Shown here one piece after another: positions 33,801 through 46,206 of a stretch of DNA of 64,000 nucleotides (position 1 is its first letter; every line of letters starts with the position of its first letter). This DNA is from Hypoxylon rubiginosum (Eukaryota > Ascomycota > Sordariomycetes > Xylariales > Hypoxylaceae), in the NCBI GenBank assembly GCA_902806565.1, contig CADCXA010000019.1, positions 372,001 through 436,000 on the forward strand. Reading direction: 5' to 3'. The translations under genes and the position numbers were made by a program. The notes under the pieces are model-generated. The model saw only the letters and a list, made by a program, of their open reading frames with translations, was not told the DNA's origin and made no database searches.

Positions 33801-36800
33801 TGTCCATAGTGTCAGAGTGTCAGAGTGTACAGCCTACGATGGGATTCCTTCAAGTCTATCTAATTCTATTCGGTTAAGTGTTAAGTGACTACTTAACTTT
33901 CGCCTTATCCCTTGGCTGCTTGGCTCCTACAGTGCCGCAAAGTCGAGTGGCTTTTCTTATGTCATACCTAAAGTTAGGACTTTGGCTGGAGTAAGGGAAG
34001 GTCGATACGAATGCATCCTGTCGCGAAAAATAGACACGTCGAATGCTACAGATCAGAGAGGTTACTGTAACCACTGTAACCAAAACTTGCTTTGGTTACC
34101 TTACCCCATCTGCCCATATGCTGTGGCAGTTCTTGCCGCACGGTGGCAGGACTGGATGACATTCTGGGGATAATGAATATTCCATCACGTTGTGCGGAGT
34201 TGCTTCGCCTTGCCTGGATGCCTATTTTTTTTTTGCTTTTGCTGTGGGTGCTGACCGCGAGGCGAGGGCTTTCACGAAGACGCTAATGCAAGCTCTTTAC
34301 TCTGTACCTGGGTACATAATAGGTAGCAGTTTTGTCCCGGCACAACCGTATCTGGCCGCCGAACATTGAACATGACAAAGGGGCTAGACACAATAGTTCA
34401 TGAAAGGGGGTTCCCACCGCCGTATTAAGAACTTCGTGTCTATTTTCCCGTATTAACCTCGTAGGTAGGCGGTCTGGTTCTACTTAAAACCCGACCTATA
34501 AGGGCCTATAGAGAGGCGCAGAAACTGAGTAGATATCTGACATCTGACATCTGACTCGTTCTCCAAGATCCCGCCAGAGTGGCCGGGCCTGAAGGCGTAC
34601 CATCCGTTTGGGTTTGGGAATGTGTACCCATTAGTACGGGCGGAGGTCGGCATAACCATTGGGTCCATCATGGCGCTGACTGGTAGGACTTCCGTGGGTT
34701 GACAGGTTTGGGTATTCCGCAAGTGGCGATTCCAATCGGTGACTCAGTGGGGAACTCGAGATTTGCTGGGCGAACCCATACATCAATCGGATCGCTAGCG
34801 ATGGAGGTTCACGTTAAGGACCCGGAGAAAACGGGCGAATAGTGTGATGGCGCTTTCTTATCCCTCATGGGAAGCGTGGAAAAGAGACGCTGTGCCGCAT
34901 ACTCCTCCCCTTACCAAGAAATCACTATGAGCAGAGTGGATCGTGACGGAACAAACGATTGTGTATGGACGTTAGCGTCTTCGAGGTGCAGACACAAATC
35001 CCTCGACATGCAAATACTGTAGGCCTGCAGCGTGGGTTGTGGACCTTTTCGGTTGGGGGGAGAGGTCGGTGCCTGCGTTTTCCCCCGATCGCGACAGTAT
35101 CCGTCCTGAATCGAATTTGGATGCTACAGCCTGCAGAGTCAAGGGTTGCTGGAACTACGCTACCACATACGTCGTTAGGTGCGGAGGTAGGGAGGCTGAT
35201 CGTGAGGGGTTGCTAAAAGGCTTCCACTCAAAATCCAAGTTCTGGCCACACCGCTAGAAGAGTTCTCGTCCATTGCCGCATTCTGGCATTCCTCGGCTAC
35301 TTTTATCAAACCATCGTGTTATGCATGGCCAGTTCAAGTTGGGGGGGAGGGGGGCGAGAGCCGAACCGTTCGACTTAAAGGGTAAGTTAGAGGAGACTTG
35401 TGTCCGGTTGTACATGGATAGTTCTACTGCTGATATTATGAACCTAGCCTCTTAATGTTGGGTCGGTATACGTAAGATGGCTGATGATTATTTCAACAGA
35501 GTGATATGATGTTGCCATCGGTTTTCCGTTCTGATGCCTCTCCGGAGCCGATAGATGAGGGCACGTGGAGGAGAGTAGGGGGAAGGTGAATGGTTATCTG
35601 GCTGCCTGAGTGAATTTACCTGTCCAACCTCATTATTGTGAATGGGACATGATGCTGAGTACCACCTTGTGTACTGGCGGAGTTTTCGGTTGCAGAGTCT
35701 GACTTCAGAGAATTGTTGTACAATCTGCCAATATTCTCTTGTTCAACATAGATCCCTTGGCGACTCAAGTGTGGCCGGCTGCTAGTTAACACTCAAAATA
35801 GTACGTAAATGCTCGCGTGCATGCATGTAACTAGTGTAGGGGGCAGAGGGGGTTGGATCTGACGCGGTCTAATATGGACCTTTTCCTCACGGCCGATGCT
35901 AGTAGGCGCATGCGAATTTGCCCGCTGACCCGCTCATTGTCGAAATCGAATGCAAAGACGATGCAAAGACGGACTCGTGGAAAGAAGAAAAATCTTTCTT
36001 CGGCTAGAAGACGAAAGAGGGGTTGGAAAGAAAGACAATAGACTACCTAACATAGGTATAGGTTTATTCAGGTCTTGCAAGTATTCTGTGGAGCATCAAG
36101 AGGCAAGACTTTTCTTTTCGAACAACTTGGTCGACGCAAAAGTGAGCATGGTGAGCCGAGCATCGCTACACATGAGTGGGGGTTCGAACACAACCCACTC
36201 AACGGAACGGCGCTTGGAACGTCGTGTTAAACTTGTTGATGGGCCCTCAAAATTTTTCTTCTTCAGGTTCGGCCTTTTACTGGTTGCAAATATGTATTGT
36301 AACAGCTAACCACCATCAACGAACAGTTGGGGCGATCCTGCGGAGGTCTAGATACTACTACTGGAAGTGTGCCCTAGGGTGCTCCAGGGGCACTGGGCTC
36401 TGATTCGGTCGCCTGTCCAGCCAGTCTGGTCTGCCAGTCTAGCAGCTAGCAGCTACATAGTTCAAGAAGTGTGCACCTTACAGTCCGTAGGGGTCCAAGT
36501 GGATATCCTTGGTAACAATCCACATCCGAGGTCTCGCTAGGCGCTGGGCAAGTGATCCGTCTCATGATCTGTCCTAGACAAGCCTTCCACTTCACAATAG
36601 GTCAGATCGGTAATAAAAAACGGCGAGTAGCTTTATGTCTTCGCAAATTCAGCCTAGCTAATGAAGTAGTGAGAAGGATTCTTGATACAAGATGTTGGAC
36701 AAGCTGACCAAGTTTTGTTTATCACCTCGGGCAGCCTCGGGACGTCATTGTACAGATATGGGATGTCGCTACACGGAAGTGTAAGAGAACTCAAGTGGCG

Positions 36801-38985
36801 AGGATGAATGAGTAACGTGTACCTAAGGTAAGTGTCTTATGTTGCAAGTAAGGGGTTCGCAACTCACCCGCCGAGCTTACAGGCTTATTAACAACAAAGG
36901 GCGGTATGGGAGACGGGAAGAGAATGTGCTAATTACCAATCGTTGACTTCGCCTGGCAACGAGCAACCCTAGCAATGCGAGCTCACGCTTCTGCAGCGAC
37001 CAGGTGTTAAGTGGATAATATCACTTGAGTTGCAAGCTATGTAGGTACTGGTGCTTCAGTGTAAAATCCCTCAGAAATTCCGAGATTCTTTAAAATTGCC
37101 AAATTAAATATAGGAGGTTTTGGGGGTTGGTATGAAAGGGGGTGTGGATTTATCATTGGACTGCTCTTTATGAATTCTTTAGCTCTGATAGGCTCAGGCT
37201 TATGGATCGTCTTATTCTTGAAATTGGCACTGATGCCTACCTTACCAGCCTACGGGCATTGGACTTCCACCACCCCCAGCACCCCTAGACCCTGGATGTC
37301 CGGCAGGTCATTATTCCATTTCTTGTGTCTCAACAGCGCATGATCCTGTGGGAATCTTCTGCCTAGCAAGACATTACGCAAAATACTATCATGTGAATAT
37401 TGTGGCTGCGGCCCTGCCATAATACATACGTAAGATGTTGTTGTTCCGATGAGAGGGTTTGGATTGGGGGGAGTTCTGTTGTCCGTGCCGAATACTTAGG
37501 TGTCTGTTTGTTTTGACAAATGGATAAATACACCCTTTGTGGTGCTGTTAACCTACCTGCCTACCTCGACTGGAGCCGTGGGTAGGCTAGGTGATAAGGG
37601 CGACTTTTCTAAACTGTAGAAGTTGCAGATTTGTATCCTTCATAGCTTCAACTTCCTTTATTGACATTGACAAATCCCTCGGATGTCCAGTGCCAGCGTC
37701 CAGTGGTGAACTAGGTGTCATCAAGGCCTAAGAGCCCGATCATGCGGACGAGGAGGTAGAAGGAAACGTAGTAAAGGAGTATGCTCACCCTTCTGTTGAG
37801 GCAATGTGTGCCAATTTGGGAAATGATGCTACCCCAGAAATTGGAACTACCGTTTTCATACGTAACCTCTCTTCGGTACGTGCTGGAACAATAGAAGCGC
37901 GGGCTGCCCTGGGTCCTCCCAGGCGTGACAGAAAGAATCGCGTTTCGACCAGATAATGGGTTGACCTTTTATCCAGATGGGTTGCAACACATAGTGAAAA
38001 TAAAGGAGACGAAGGCTCCGAAATGAGAATTGGCTGGCATCGTCCGAATCAATATTGATTAAAAAGAACACCGGCTCAAAACGAGCAATATTTTTCCGCA
38101 TTCAAGTCGAGCTAGTCTCGGGGGCTTTGTTCGAGTCATAGGACCTGTTCGACTTGAGTCTCGATTCTTTTTGCTGATACAATGAATGAGCATTGCATGT
38201 GCAAAAGGAAAAGGGGGCTTCCGGGGATTGTTGCGTGGTTATCGTCTATGTACCTAAGTACCTACACCTTACCCCCTTTATTTTCAGTCCATAGAAGGTG
38301 AGCAAGGCTGCCATAACTGTCAAGAGTTAATACATGGCAGATATAACTTACATATGCCACCGGTAAACCACGTGTACATACATGTGGAATAGACTACATA
38401 GCATATGTATCATATATATGCTAGTAATGAATGCTAATGCTTATGTATCTCGTCAATATGAGCTGTCTTATGGTAACCTATTTCGCTTAACGTTATTTGA
38501 AAACATCGGATGAGCCATCAAAATCTGCCACAAGCTACGACCGTCAGGGAGAAAGAAATAATAATAAAAATAAAAAATAAAACAAAAACAAACACGTACT
38601 ATGTAGCTTAACCCCTAGCGCTGCTAAAAATGGATAGGACCCTGATCTTCGGCGATGGATTTTGCTTTCTCATAAAGATGGTCAATGCCACAGATCGGAC
38701 GGCACATGGGTACGAACGTGTTTGTTGTGAAACTTGAAAGAACTTAGCCCAAAGAATTTTTACATAGTCTGATAGTACAGCGGATATACATACATGCAGT
38801 TTTTGCAACAGAGCAGAGGCCAAGAGTGTAACTCTTCCAAGTGATATACATTATGTACCCACTTGTCCACTAAACTGGAAGCGCTTATTGACACAGGTAA
38901 CACCTATGCAGCTATGGTATCTGGGTATCTGTAGCTGACAAACTGTCTTGCAAAAAAAAATAAGAGACTAATAAAAAAACGCGTA

Positions 38986-39012
38986 CTGGCAGACTGGCAG
39001 ACTGGCAGACTG
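38986..39012. repeat. Short tandem repeat, ACTGGCAG unit, about three copies
   Basis: Three head-to-tail 8-bp units. A minisatellite-like local duplication with no coding role. Confidence 0.8.
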
Positions 39013-39351
39013 GGAATCGTACCTAATAAGGTTGTCTGCAATATGGACTCGGCCCGTATGGGTGGACATAATTAGATGCAGGATTGTCCAGTCGGTACAG
39101 TTTGTGCGTGTGTACCGAGTACTACATCCCATATCCCATATCCCATATTCCATGTGTACGCTGGATGTGTACACTGGACGGGTCTTACTGGACGGGTCTG
39201 CGGGTGAGCTTTTCTAGCAGTTACCTAGGTACCTGGAACCGTGTTTAGAGTCCGTACCCAGGCCATAACTCCACCTAAGCTGCTAAGGAACCTGGACCAC
39301 CGCCTATTGTAGACTTGATCCGCCTGCATCCAATCAATGGTGAGGTGTATG

Positions 39352-39367
39352 CCCCCCCCCCCCCCCC
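39352..39367. repeat. Homopolymer C16 tract
   Basis: Sixteen consecutive C, followed after TTG by a C6 run. Comparable to the G17 runs at 5790 and 60241. Confidence 0.9.
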
Positions 39368-39679
39368 TTGCCCCCCTTAATCCCCACTGACTCTTAGTGG
39401 CCACCCGCTTTTTTTCCACGCCTGCGCGCTCGCCGCTCACAGGATTTGAGTACCCAAGACAAGCAGACAAGGTACGTACAAAGATCACTAGCGGTCAAAG
39501 TGCCTCAAAGAACTGCCCACTTGGGACGCATGGAACTTGGTTGGCTGGTTGGCTGGTTGGCCCGTTGGAACTCCCCTGTAGGATGTCTAGGTACCTACCT
39601 CCTAAAGTTGTACGTGTGTATTGGTGTATTGATGAGCTTTTGGTGTGGTCTCTGTGGTCTCTTGTTCTGTGGGCTCTTC

Positions 39680-40978
39680 CTCAAGTTTTTTTTTTTTCTT
39701 TCCACGCCGGCTCCATCAACATCATCACTTGCCATTTTCCATTTCTCATCCTCCACTCCATCCTTTCAACCTCCCAAACGCTCCACCACCTCACCATTTT
39801 GCCGCTTTCACCTCCGTCTCCCTCCTTTTTTTCTTTTTTTTTTTCTCTTTCCTTACCTCGCAATCCCTCCGCTTTGCCAAATTGTCCGACCTCGACCGAA
39901 ATTTCGATTCTCGGAGCTGTCGACGTAAGGATTCAGGTTTCTACAACAAGCTTAAGAGTGGACAAGAAAAAAAGAGAGGGTCACGACAAAGTTGTACTTT
40001 ATTGTGCAGGAGAAGGTGCTCGTACCGTAAAGCAACGATCTGGTCTCACCCTCGCGTTTCTGGCCGTCGATTTAGAAATCCTTTCTTTTTTCTCGGGTCT
40101 TCAACGAGCGAAGCGAAACCCACAGTCACGACGACGACGACCAAACCTGCCAGTTCAACACGGACGACGCGGACAACGCGGACAACACGAGGGTTGACTA
40201 GTTGACTAGGTACGACTTGACTGGACTCGCACGCCAGCACTCCTTCGCGAACAGCCCGGTCGTCGCAACTTGGAAGTGTTCTTACCACTGCCAGCATCTT
40301 TTGCACTAGGTAGGTCATCTTGTCTCTAAATAACCATCCATCCATCCCGCGTCAATTTCTGTCAGCTTGGATATGCACCTACTGCACCTACACGGCGCCG
40401 ACACATCCTGAATTCCGGCGTATATTCGATTATTTTGTCATCACCCCAAATTTCCAATCTTGGTCCACAACAAGGTCATCTGGTCAGCGCGTAACCAGCG
40501 GAGAAACGCGCAGTTTGTTTGGACTTTGATTGACCTTTGAAGAATATTGTTGCCCGTCAACTCTCGTTTTTATTCACCACCTACTAAACTTGTCACCAAG
40601 CCTCAAACCTTCTAGCACCAACACTTGTACAATCCCTTTAGTTCCTTTCAGCACAGATCTCGACAAGGTGTACTGAAGGCGTCTTCCCTTTCAGCCAAAG
40701 TCATTGTTGCGCCTCACAATAATCTTGTTGGTTACTGACATTCGTCCGTACAGTTCTTAGAGGTCTTCATCGCACCCCTTTTTCCTAATATCCTCTTCGG
40801 CATCCCTCTACCTACATACGACTCGATTTTGTCGTATATCATCATCGCCGGCCTCGACCAGACTCGACAGGCACCACAAGGATTTCCATCAGTTCTCCCA
40901 TCGAAGAACCGGTCCCTTCAACGTTCCAACCCTTAACTCGATCTTCTCGGATTTGTCTAAGACTAAGACAACCGATTC
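39680..40978 (+). promoter_or_regulatory. CT-rich promoter/long leader of the cyclin gene
   Basis: From about 39690 to 39860 the plus strand is strongly pyrimidine-rich (T9-T10 and CTCC runs), as in promoters of well-expressed fungal genes, and the whole tract to 41178 lacks coding signal. I infer a long 5' UTR or upstream promoter; the transcription start cannot be fixed from sequence. Confidence 0.5.
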
Positions 40979-40999
40979 ATGGCTCAAGCGTCTCAATAA
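40979..40999 (+). promoter_or_regulatory. Upstream ORF in cyclin leader
   Basis: ATG followed by five codons and TAA, 180 bases before the cyclin ATG. If the leader is transcribed it could lower translation of the cyclin, a common control for G1-type cyclins. Presence of the uORF is seen; the effect is inference. Confidence 0.45.
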
Positions 41000-41178
41000 G
41001 GTTCTAAACAACCTCCCATCTAACACCCTTCTACGTCTCTTCGGCCTTCGGAATTACAGCCAGTTGTGCTGTGGTCATCCCACGCAACTGAGCCGTCTCT
41101 CCACGTGCTTGAAGCAGAACACCTCCTTCAAAGGTCCACTATAGATCTTTGACGGAGACCGACCACCCAACCGTCATC

Positions 41179-42231
41179 ATGCCGGGCGGCGTTTGTGCGG
41201 TTCTCGATTACGAGACCGAATTGATGGCAGAGTATGTGGCTGATATGGCTGTGAGAGTTGTGCTCCCTAAAACTACAGTCTCGGGTGCATTCCGCAAATT
41301 CGTCAACCAGATCCTCACTTCAACTCGACTTCCCAGCACCACTATCCTACTTGGAATGAACTATCTGGCCAAGAGAGTCAATATGCTCAACCAGACCGGA
41401 CAATTCAATCCGACCGATGGTCAAATGTGGAAGATGCTTACCGTGGCCCTGCTACTTGGTAGCAAGTTTCTCGACGATAACACGTTCCAGAACCGTTCGT
41501 GGTCCGATGTTAGTGGTATCCATGTGTCAGAACTCAACACTATGGAAAATGAGTGGTTAAAACACATTGGCTGGTCCCTATACGTCAATTTGGATCAGAG
41601 TCAAGACTACAATGCCTGGTTAAAGAGCTGGAAGGATTGGGAGGAGAACAAGAGATTTCACCAACTACAGCAACAGCAGCAGTCCCAGCTTGCCATGCGC
41701 GAGAAACTGGCTCCCATCGTTACCGCCCTCCACTCGGACTCCGCACGACAGCACCATCCCCTTGCCTTCCAGGGTTGGACTCACGAGGAAATTTCTGATC
41801 ATGAACGCCTTAGCATGGCTAACAGAGCGGCACATACCGGTACGGCTGCTTATCGATGCCGCGAAGGCTCGTGGCAGAGTCACATGCAGAACCCCTGGTC
41901 GCAGCCTCAGGCTCCCTTGACGCCTCCTGATTCCGGTTACGGTACCCCAGAATACCTCAACTCGGCTGCTTCCGTTAACTCGGCGTACGACGAGTGGTTT
42001 GCTCGGGCTGTTAACGGCGACTACAGCAGACACTTTAAGCCCTCTGGCCACAATGGCTATGGATCCAGAAACGGATCCCACTTTCAGGGCTGGCCTGGAC
42101 ACCACTATGCCCACGGCATTTGGGAGTCGAATGTTGCTGGGTGCACTTGCGCCCAATGCAAAGCTCAGCATCATAAGGCGGCGGCTCCCTACTTCCAGCA
42201 ACATGGTTACAGTCAACCCGTGATGGGTTAG
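41179..42231 (+). CDS. PHO80/PCL-type cyclin
   Basis: Single-exon, 350-aa cyclin of the Pcl/Pho80 class that activates a Pho85-type CDK in cell-cycle entry or morphogenesis. The cyclin box covers about residues 30-145, with the diagnostic LLLGSKFLDDNTFQNRSW and ELNTMENEWLKHIGW blocks. A glutamine run and a Ser/Pro/Gly/His-rich tail follow, with a terminal GCTCAQCKAQHH cysteine cluster that could bind metal. The tail contains SP/TP sites (for example LTPPDSGYGTPE) as expected for phosphorylation-dependent turnover. The ATG at 41179 is the first in-frame ATG; the frame is open about 30 nt further upstream without one. Preceded by a long CT-rich leader with a uORF. Confidence 0.9.
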   Translation: MPGGVCAVLDYETELMAEYVADMAVRVVLPKTTVSGAFRKFVNQILTSTRLPSTTILLGMNYLAKRVNMLNQTGQFNPTDGQMWKMLTVALLLGSKFLDDNTFQNRSWSDVSGIHVSELNTMENEWLKHIGWSLYVNLDQSQDYNAWLKSWKDWEENKRFHQLQQQQQSQLAMREKLAPIVTALHSDSARQHHPLAFQGWTHEEISDHERLSMANRAAHTGTAAYRCREGSWQSHMQNPWSQPQAPLTPPDSGYGTPEYLNSAASVNSAYDEWFARAVNGDYSRHFKPSGHNGYGSRNGSHFQGWPGHHYAHGIWESNVAGCTCAQCKAQHHKAAAPYFQQHGYSQPVMG

Positions 42232-44635
42232 GTTCACCTTGTATCTCGCGTGATACACGCTGTCGTGTATCATCGATTCTCGCTTGGATGGGCTGAGTGA
42301 TTGTCTCGGCCTACTTCACGATTTGTGATTACTTGCACTAATGTCTACTCCGGCATTGTTTTCCGGCATGTTCAGGCACATAAATTTGTTATTCAGATAC
42401 CCCTTGGCGTCACAGAAGGTTGGGCATATGATGGATATGCACAAAAAATCAAAATGAATTGGTGGATCCGGGCTTGGTTTTCTCGGTCGGTCTTAATTCA
42501 GATCCCAATCGATATCGATATCGAATCGACGACATCCGTATCCGTACCCGTACGTACTACGAACGAATTCGACTTTATCGGTCCATCAAATAAAGTTCCT
42601 CATAACTAATGGTCGCTCATTTTGCCTCCATACGTGATGCCCCCCTTTTATTTGACGAACTCATTCCGCATTGGTAATTATAAGTGGCGTTAATGGTTAT
42701 GGTAATTTCCGGTGGTTATTCTTTTTTTTTTTTTTCCAATAGATTCTGGCATACTTCATTTCGGACTGCATTTTTATAGCGGTGGTGGTGGTAAAAAGCT
42801 GAGGCTCAATTTGGCGTTTTGTTTTTTTCCAAGAAGAAAAAGGAGATGGACGGTCCCGGGAGCCTCGTCGTCCAGTTACTCGTCTACACCTTCGAGTCTA
42901 CTTTCGAGTCTACCCTATTGCATACAATAGACGTCACTTTAGACGCAACAATCCGTCGCTGCTCGCCGGAGCTCGGCTGCGGATCCAATCTTGTCAGGCC
43001 GCGGACCGCAATCCGCTTTCATCTGAGCCCCCACGATGTACACGATTCTTACGTTTATTCGATTCACGATTTCCACTTGACAAAGGGATCACCTGCGACC
43101 TAGTCTCGCCTTTTACATCGGGTGGCTTTGTCGCATCTGGGAGAGAGATCCCAGTATTTATGTTCGATACCTTTACAATGGGAGGTTTACGTCAGCAGAA
43201 TTCTTTCGATACGTGGGAAGATTCATTCAGTCTGGTTATTGGTTTGCTGTTGTACAGAATATGGGTGCAAGCACAGATGGCACATTGAGGATCAGGAAGA
43301 AAATTGGGTCGTCTGGTTTGCATTTGCCGTTTTGGTTTTCTAGTCGAAAAAGTTTTTTTTGTGGAAAACAGTTGGCGATACACATTCGAGTTACATTGTA
43401 ACCGAAAGTATTGCCGTTCCACCCGACAAGCCTTCGCCAGTTCCTCGTCACCTCCTAAGCATTCAGAAAGAAAAAAAATCCGGCTTTCAGCATTATCAGC
43501 TCCCGGTTTCATTTGACTACATCATAAGGAGGGAAGGAAAAAAGGGAGATTTGCCTACAATCGGCTTTGGAGCTGTCGGTTTAATAGTATTTTTGGGTTA
43601 TGTCATTTCTCCTGTTCTCGACCTCTCGATAAGGGGCTTTTCTTTTAACTGATTACTTTCATGAGTGCCACGACTTACAATCCCAGGAAACGGGTTAAGG
43701 TTGGGCTTGAGGACAGGCTGGGTTTGGAGCAGAGTTGATTCTGCGAGTCGTTTCGCACGCATAGCCGTGGTGAAGGGGGCTATTTTGAAGTTCTACTGGC
43801 CGTTGGTCGCTGAAGAGGCGAAGACCACGGTTCTGAGGCTAGTTTGATGTCGAAGGCTTCTGGCTTGTTGCTACATATAACCAATAAACCTAGACTAAAA
43901 ATATTAAACTGTGCAAACTTCATCAAATTGGCTTCACATTATTTGCTTAACGTGATAGCATGAGCTCATTTCGTGCTCGTATCTATCTTCCCTAAATTTT
44001 CCGTCAGTCTCGTATGTAGGACGCAGAGGAGTAGTAAAGGCCTTTTGTGTTTGTCGAGTACCTACATTAGGTAGTCTTGGAATAACCTCCCCTTTCCATA
44101 CATCCTCGTAACACCATCTCATGCGAGGGCTGCTTGGATACTGATCTTTGCTGGAATACGAAACCCTTGTGTCACGATACCTATGAGCTTCGTCCTTGTT
44201 ACATTACACTGCCCGCATGACACACAGCTTAATCTAGACTACCTACATGTAGGTATGATACTATGATGACTTGGAAAAGCTTGTCCAAGGTATGTACTTT
44301 TACTTCAAGTAGATTATTCTAGCATCCGATCTACGTGTGTATTCTAGCCCTCTGCAATCTACCAAATAACAACACAGTTGTTTGGTGGGACGACGTGCTG
44401 ATATGTAGGTACATGTAGGTAGTTCGCTTCCTGAATCAGGGGTCTAAGGCTTATCGATAATCGTATCTACGCAAAGGCACATCTTTGAACCTTCACCTCT
44501 GTACACAGATCTCGTGTTACCTGTAACCTCACACCTGACCGACGCGTGGTGACCTGCATATACGTCTATACTTCTATGCCTAGGTAAACCAACACCAACC
44601 ATTTCTACTTGCGCATCTTATTGCACCTTAAGTAT
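42232..44635. other. Intergenic, 2.4 kb, no gene seen
   Basis: Contains the cyclin 3' flank, several T- and A-rich runs and repeated CTACATGTAGGTA-type palindromes near 44243 and 44405. Short open frames here look random. Confidence 0.5.
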
Positions 44636-45523
44636 ATGGCCTCCCGCTTTGTTTCAGCCGGTACGATCACCGGCGACGGCCAAAGCGAGCCGCAGCCCGC
44701 CTCCGCTCCACCTCCGAAGGTAGCACAGGATGCGCAATGGGACAAGGAGACTTCCAAGAAGAACGCCGAGTGGGAGGCCGTGCAGCGGGACCTAGAGGCC
44801 GACAAGCGGCGGCGCGAGGAGGCCCGCAGGGCGCAGGTCGAAGGCGACGGGGAGAACAGAAGCTTGTTCGACATACTACAGGCAAACAAAGGTGTGAATC
44901 GGTCTCCTCCCCCTTACCCCTTTCTCGTAGTAAATGGCAAGAAGATTATACAGAACTAATTGATAAAATCGTTGACGGCAATAGCGGCGAAGCAAGCAGC
45001 CTTCGAGGAGCAGAACCGCATCCGGAACCAATTCCGAGCCCTAGACGACGACGAGATCGACTTCCTAGACGGCATGCTCGACGAGCGGCGGATCGAAGAG
45101 GAGAGGATCAAGCGGGAGACGGCCGAGCGCCTGGCCAGCTTCCGGGAGGCACAGAAGGCAACCGGGGTCGCCGAAGACGTGGGGGATACAAACGATGACG
45201 GTGCTGTCGTCGTCGCGTGGGGCGGCGCGGGCAAGAAGCGCAAGAGGAGCGAGAAGGACGTCAAGAGCATCGTCAAGGGCGTGAGGAGGAGGACTAGCGA
45301 GTTGGAGAAGGAAGCAGACGCGAGTACAAAAGTTGAGGCGGCGGTGCCACAACAGACTGCTCCTGCGTCAAGGCTAAAGGAGATCGAGGCTAAGGCCGCA
45401 ACGACGTCTGCTGTCAAGACCGACGCCAGTTCCAAGTCCAAGGCTGCGGACCAAGCCAAACCTTCCACTCAGGAGAAACCAAAGCTCGGATTGGTAGACT
45501 ACGGTTCGGACGAGGACGACTGA
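44636..45523 (+). CDS. PSME3IP1/FAM192A/NIP30 N-terminal domain protein (2 exons)
   Basis: Exons 44636-44891 and 44985-45523 (intron 44892-44984) give 265 codons (264 aa). The protein starts MASRFVSAGTI, and the exon junction restores the family core NKAAKQAAFEEQNRIRNQFRALDDDEIDFLDGML, a highly charged helical segment that defines NIP30-type proteins. The rest is a Lys/Arg/Glu-rich region with a KKRKR nuclear localisation-like string (about residue 170) and an acidic DYGSDEDD C-terminus. The human homologue interacts with the PA28-gamma proteasome activator; in fungi, which lack PA28-gamma in most lineages, the role is unclear. It is probably nuclear. High confidence in family. Confidence 0.88.
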
Positions 45524-46206
45524 CGTACGCATTAACTGAAAAAACGTAATAGCACTGCCGACGCTTGCCAAGATCTTCACTACAACTTGGACTCTGTCAG
45601 AGTCGCCGCTCATGAATCACGAGTCTGAGCACACGCAGAATAGGAAGCTGCTTCTAGGTAGCTAGGCTAGCGCGAGGCCTTGTAGGTTGACAGACTAATC
45701 GTGATGGCGGCGACATTACATCTTCGGGATGCCATGTAAGCTCCAACGACTGTTCTAACTGCGCGCTTGTTGTAGTACACCGGGATGAAGACTTCACACA
45801 TACTGACTTGAACGCTGTAGCTTGGCCCAATGGGGGCAGCTAGAGTTTACTCTGTAATGCAAGTCACATAATCAAAGGAAGCAATAGGCAGATGAGGGTA
45901 TCAGTACAGAGTCGTCAATGCTCTGGAAGTAGAGTTGTGATTTTGTATGCAGGCTTTAGATATGGGCGAGATGATTATCTCAAACGCCTCGTCAGTCAAT
46001 ATGACACAATTCAAACATCATCCCCCGACCCGGTCAACTCTTATCTATGGACCCAATCCGTAGTGCCATGCTGCTGAACAAGCGGATCCATATGCCTATC
46101 TAGAATGTACAGGATATCCTTTTCTCTATACACATGATATTACAGAACCCCGAATTCCTACCCGCTGTCAGGGACGAGCTTCCGGCCGGTTGTACAGCCA
46201 GGTTGA
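45524..46206. other. Intergenic between convergent genes
   Basis: About 680 bp between the NIP30-like gene and Tim54 3' ends. Nothing recognisable. Confidence 0.5.

Larger units (their letters stand above)
30870..41178. other. Gene-poor interval of about 10 kb
   Basis: No open frame in this stretch has a convincing start, exon structure or protein-like composition; the longest (39397-40197) is a low-complexity product of the CT-rich leader. The interval holds several TACCTAGGTA-type motifs, short tandem repeats (TGACATC at about 34538, ACTGGCAG near 38988-39012, a C16 run at 39352-39367) and, at its right end, the leader of the cyclin gene. Much of it is probably regulatory or decayed sequence. 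Confidence 0.55.

Noticed and set aside
33550..33807. 85-codon minus-strand frame with an ATG in the gene-poor interval
   Set aside because: No recognisable domain, no splice context and no neighbouring coding signal; probably random.
36173..36200. GAGTGGG...CCCACTC hairpin enclosing GGTTCGAA, possible tRNA arm
   Set aside because: No D-arm, anticodon arm or acceptor stem around it; a single chance stem.
39397..40205. Long plus-strand open frames over the CT-rich tract
   Set aside because: They start at GTG or internal codons, are low-complexity products of pyrimidine runs, and lack any domain; better read as leader or promoter.
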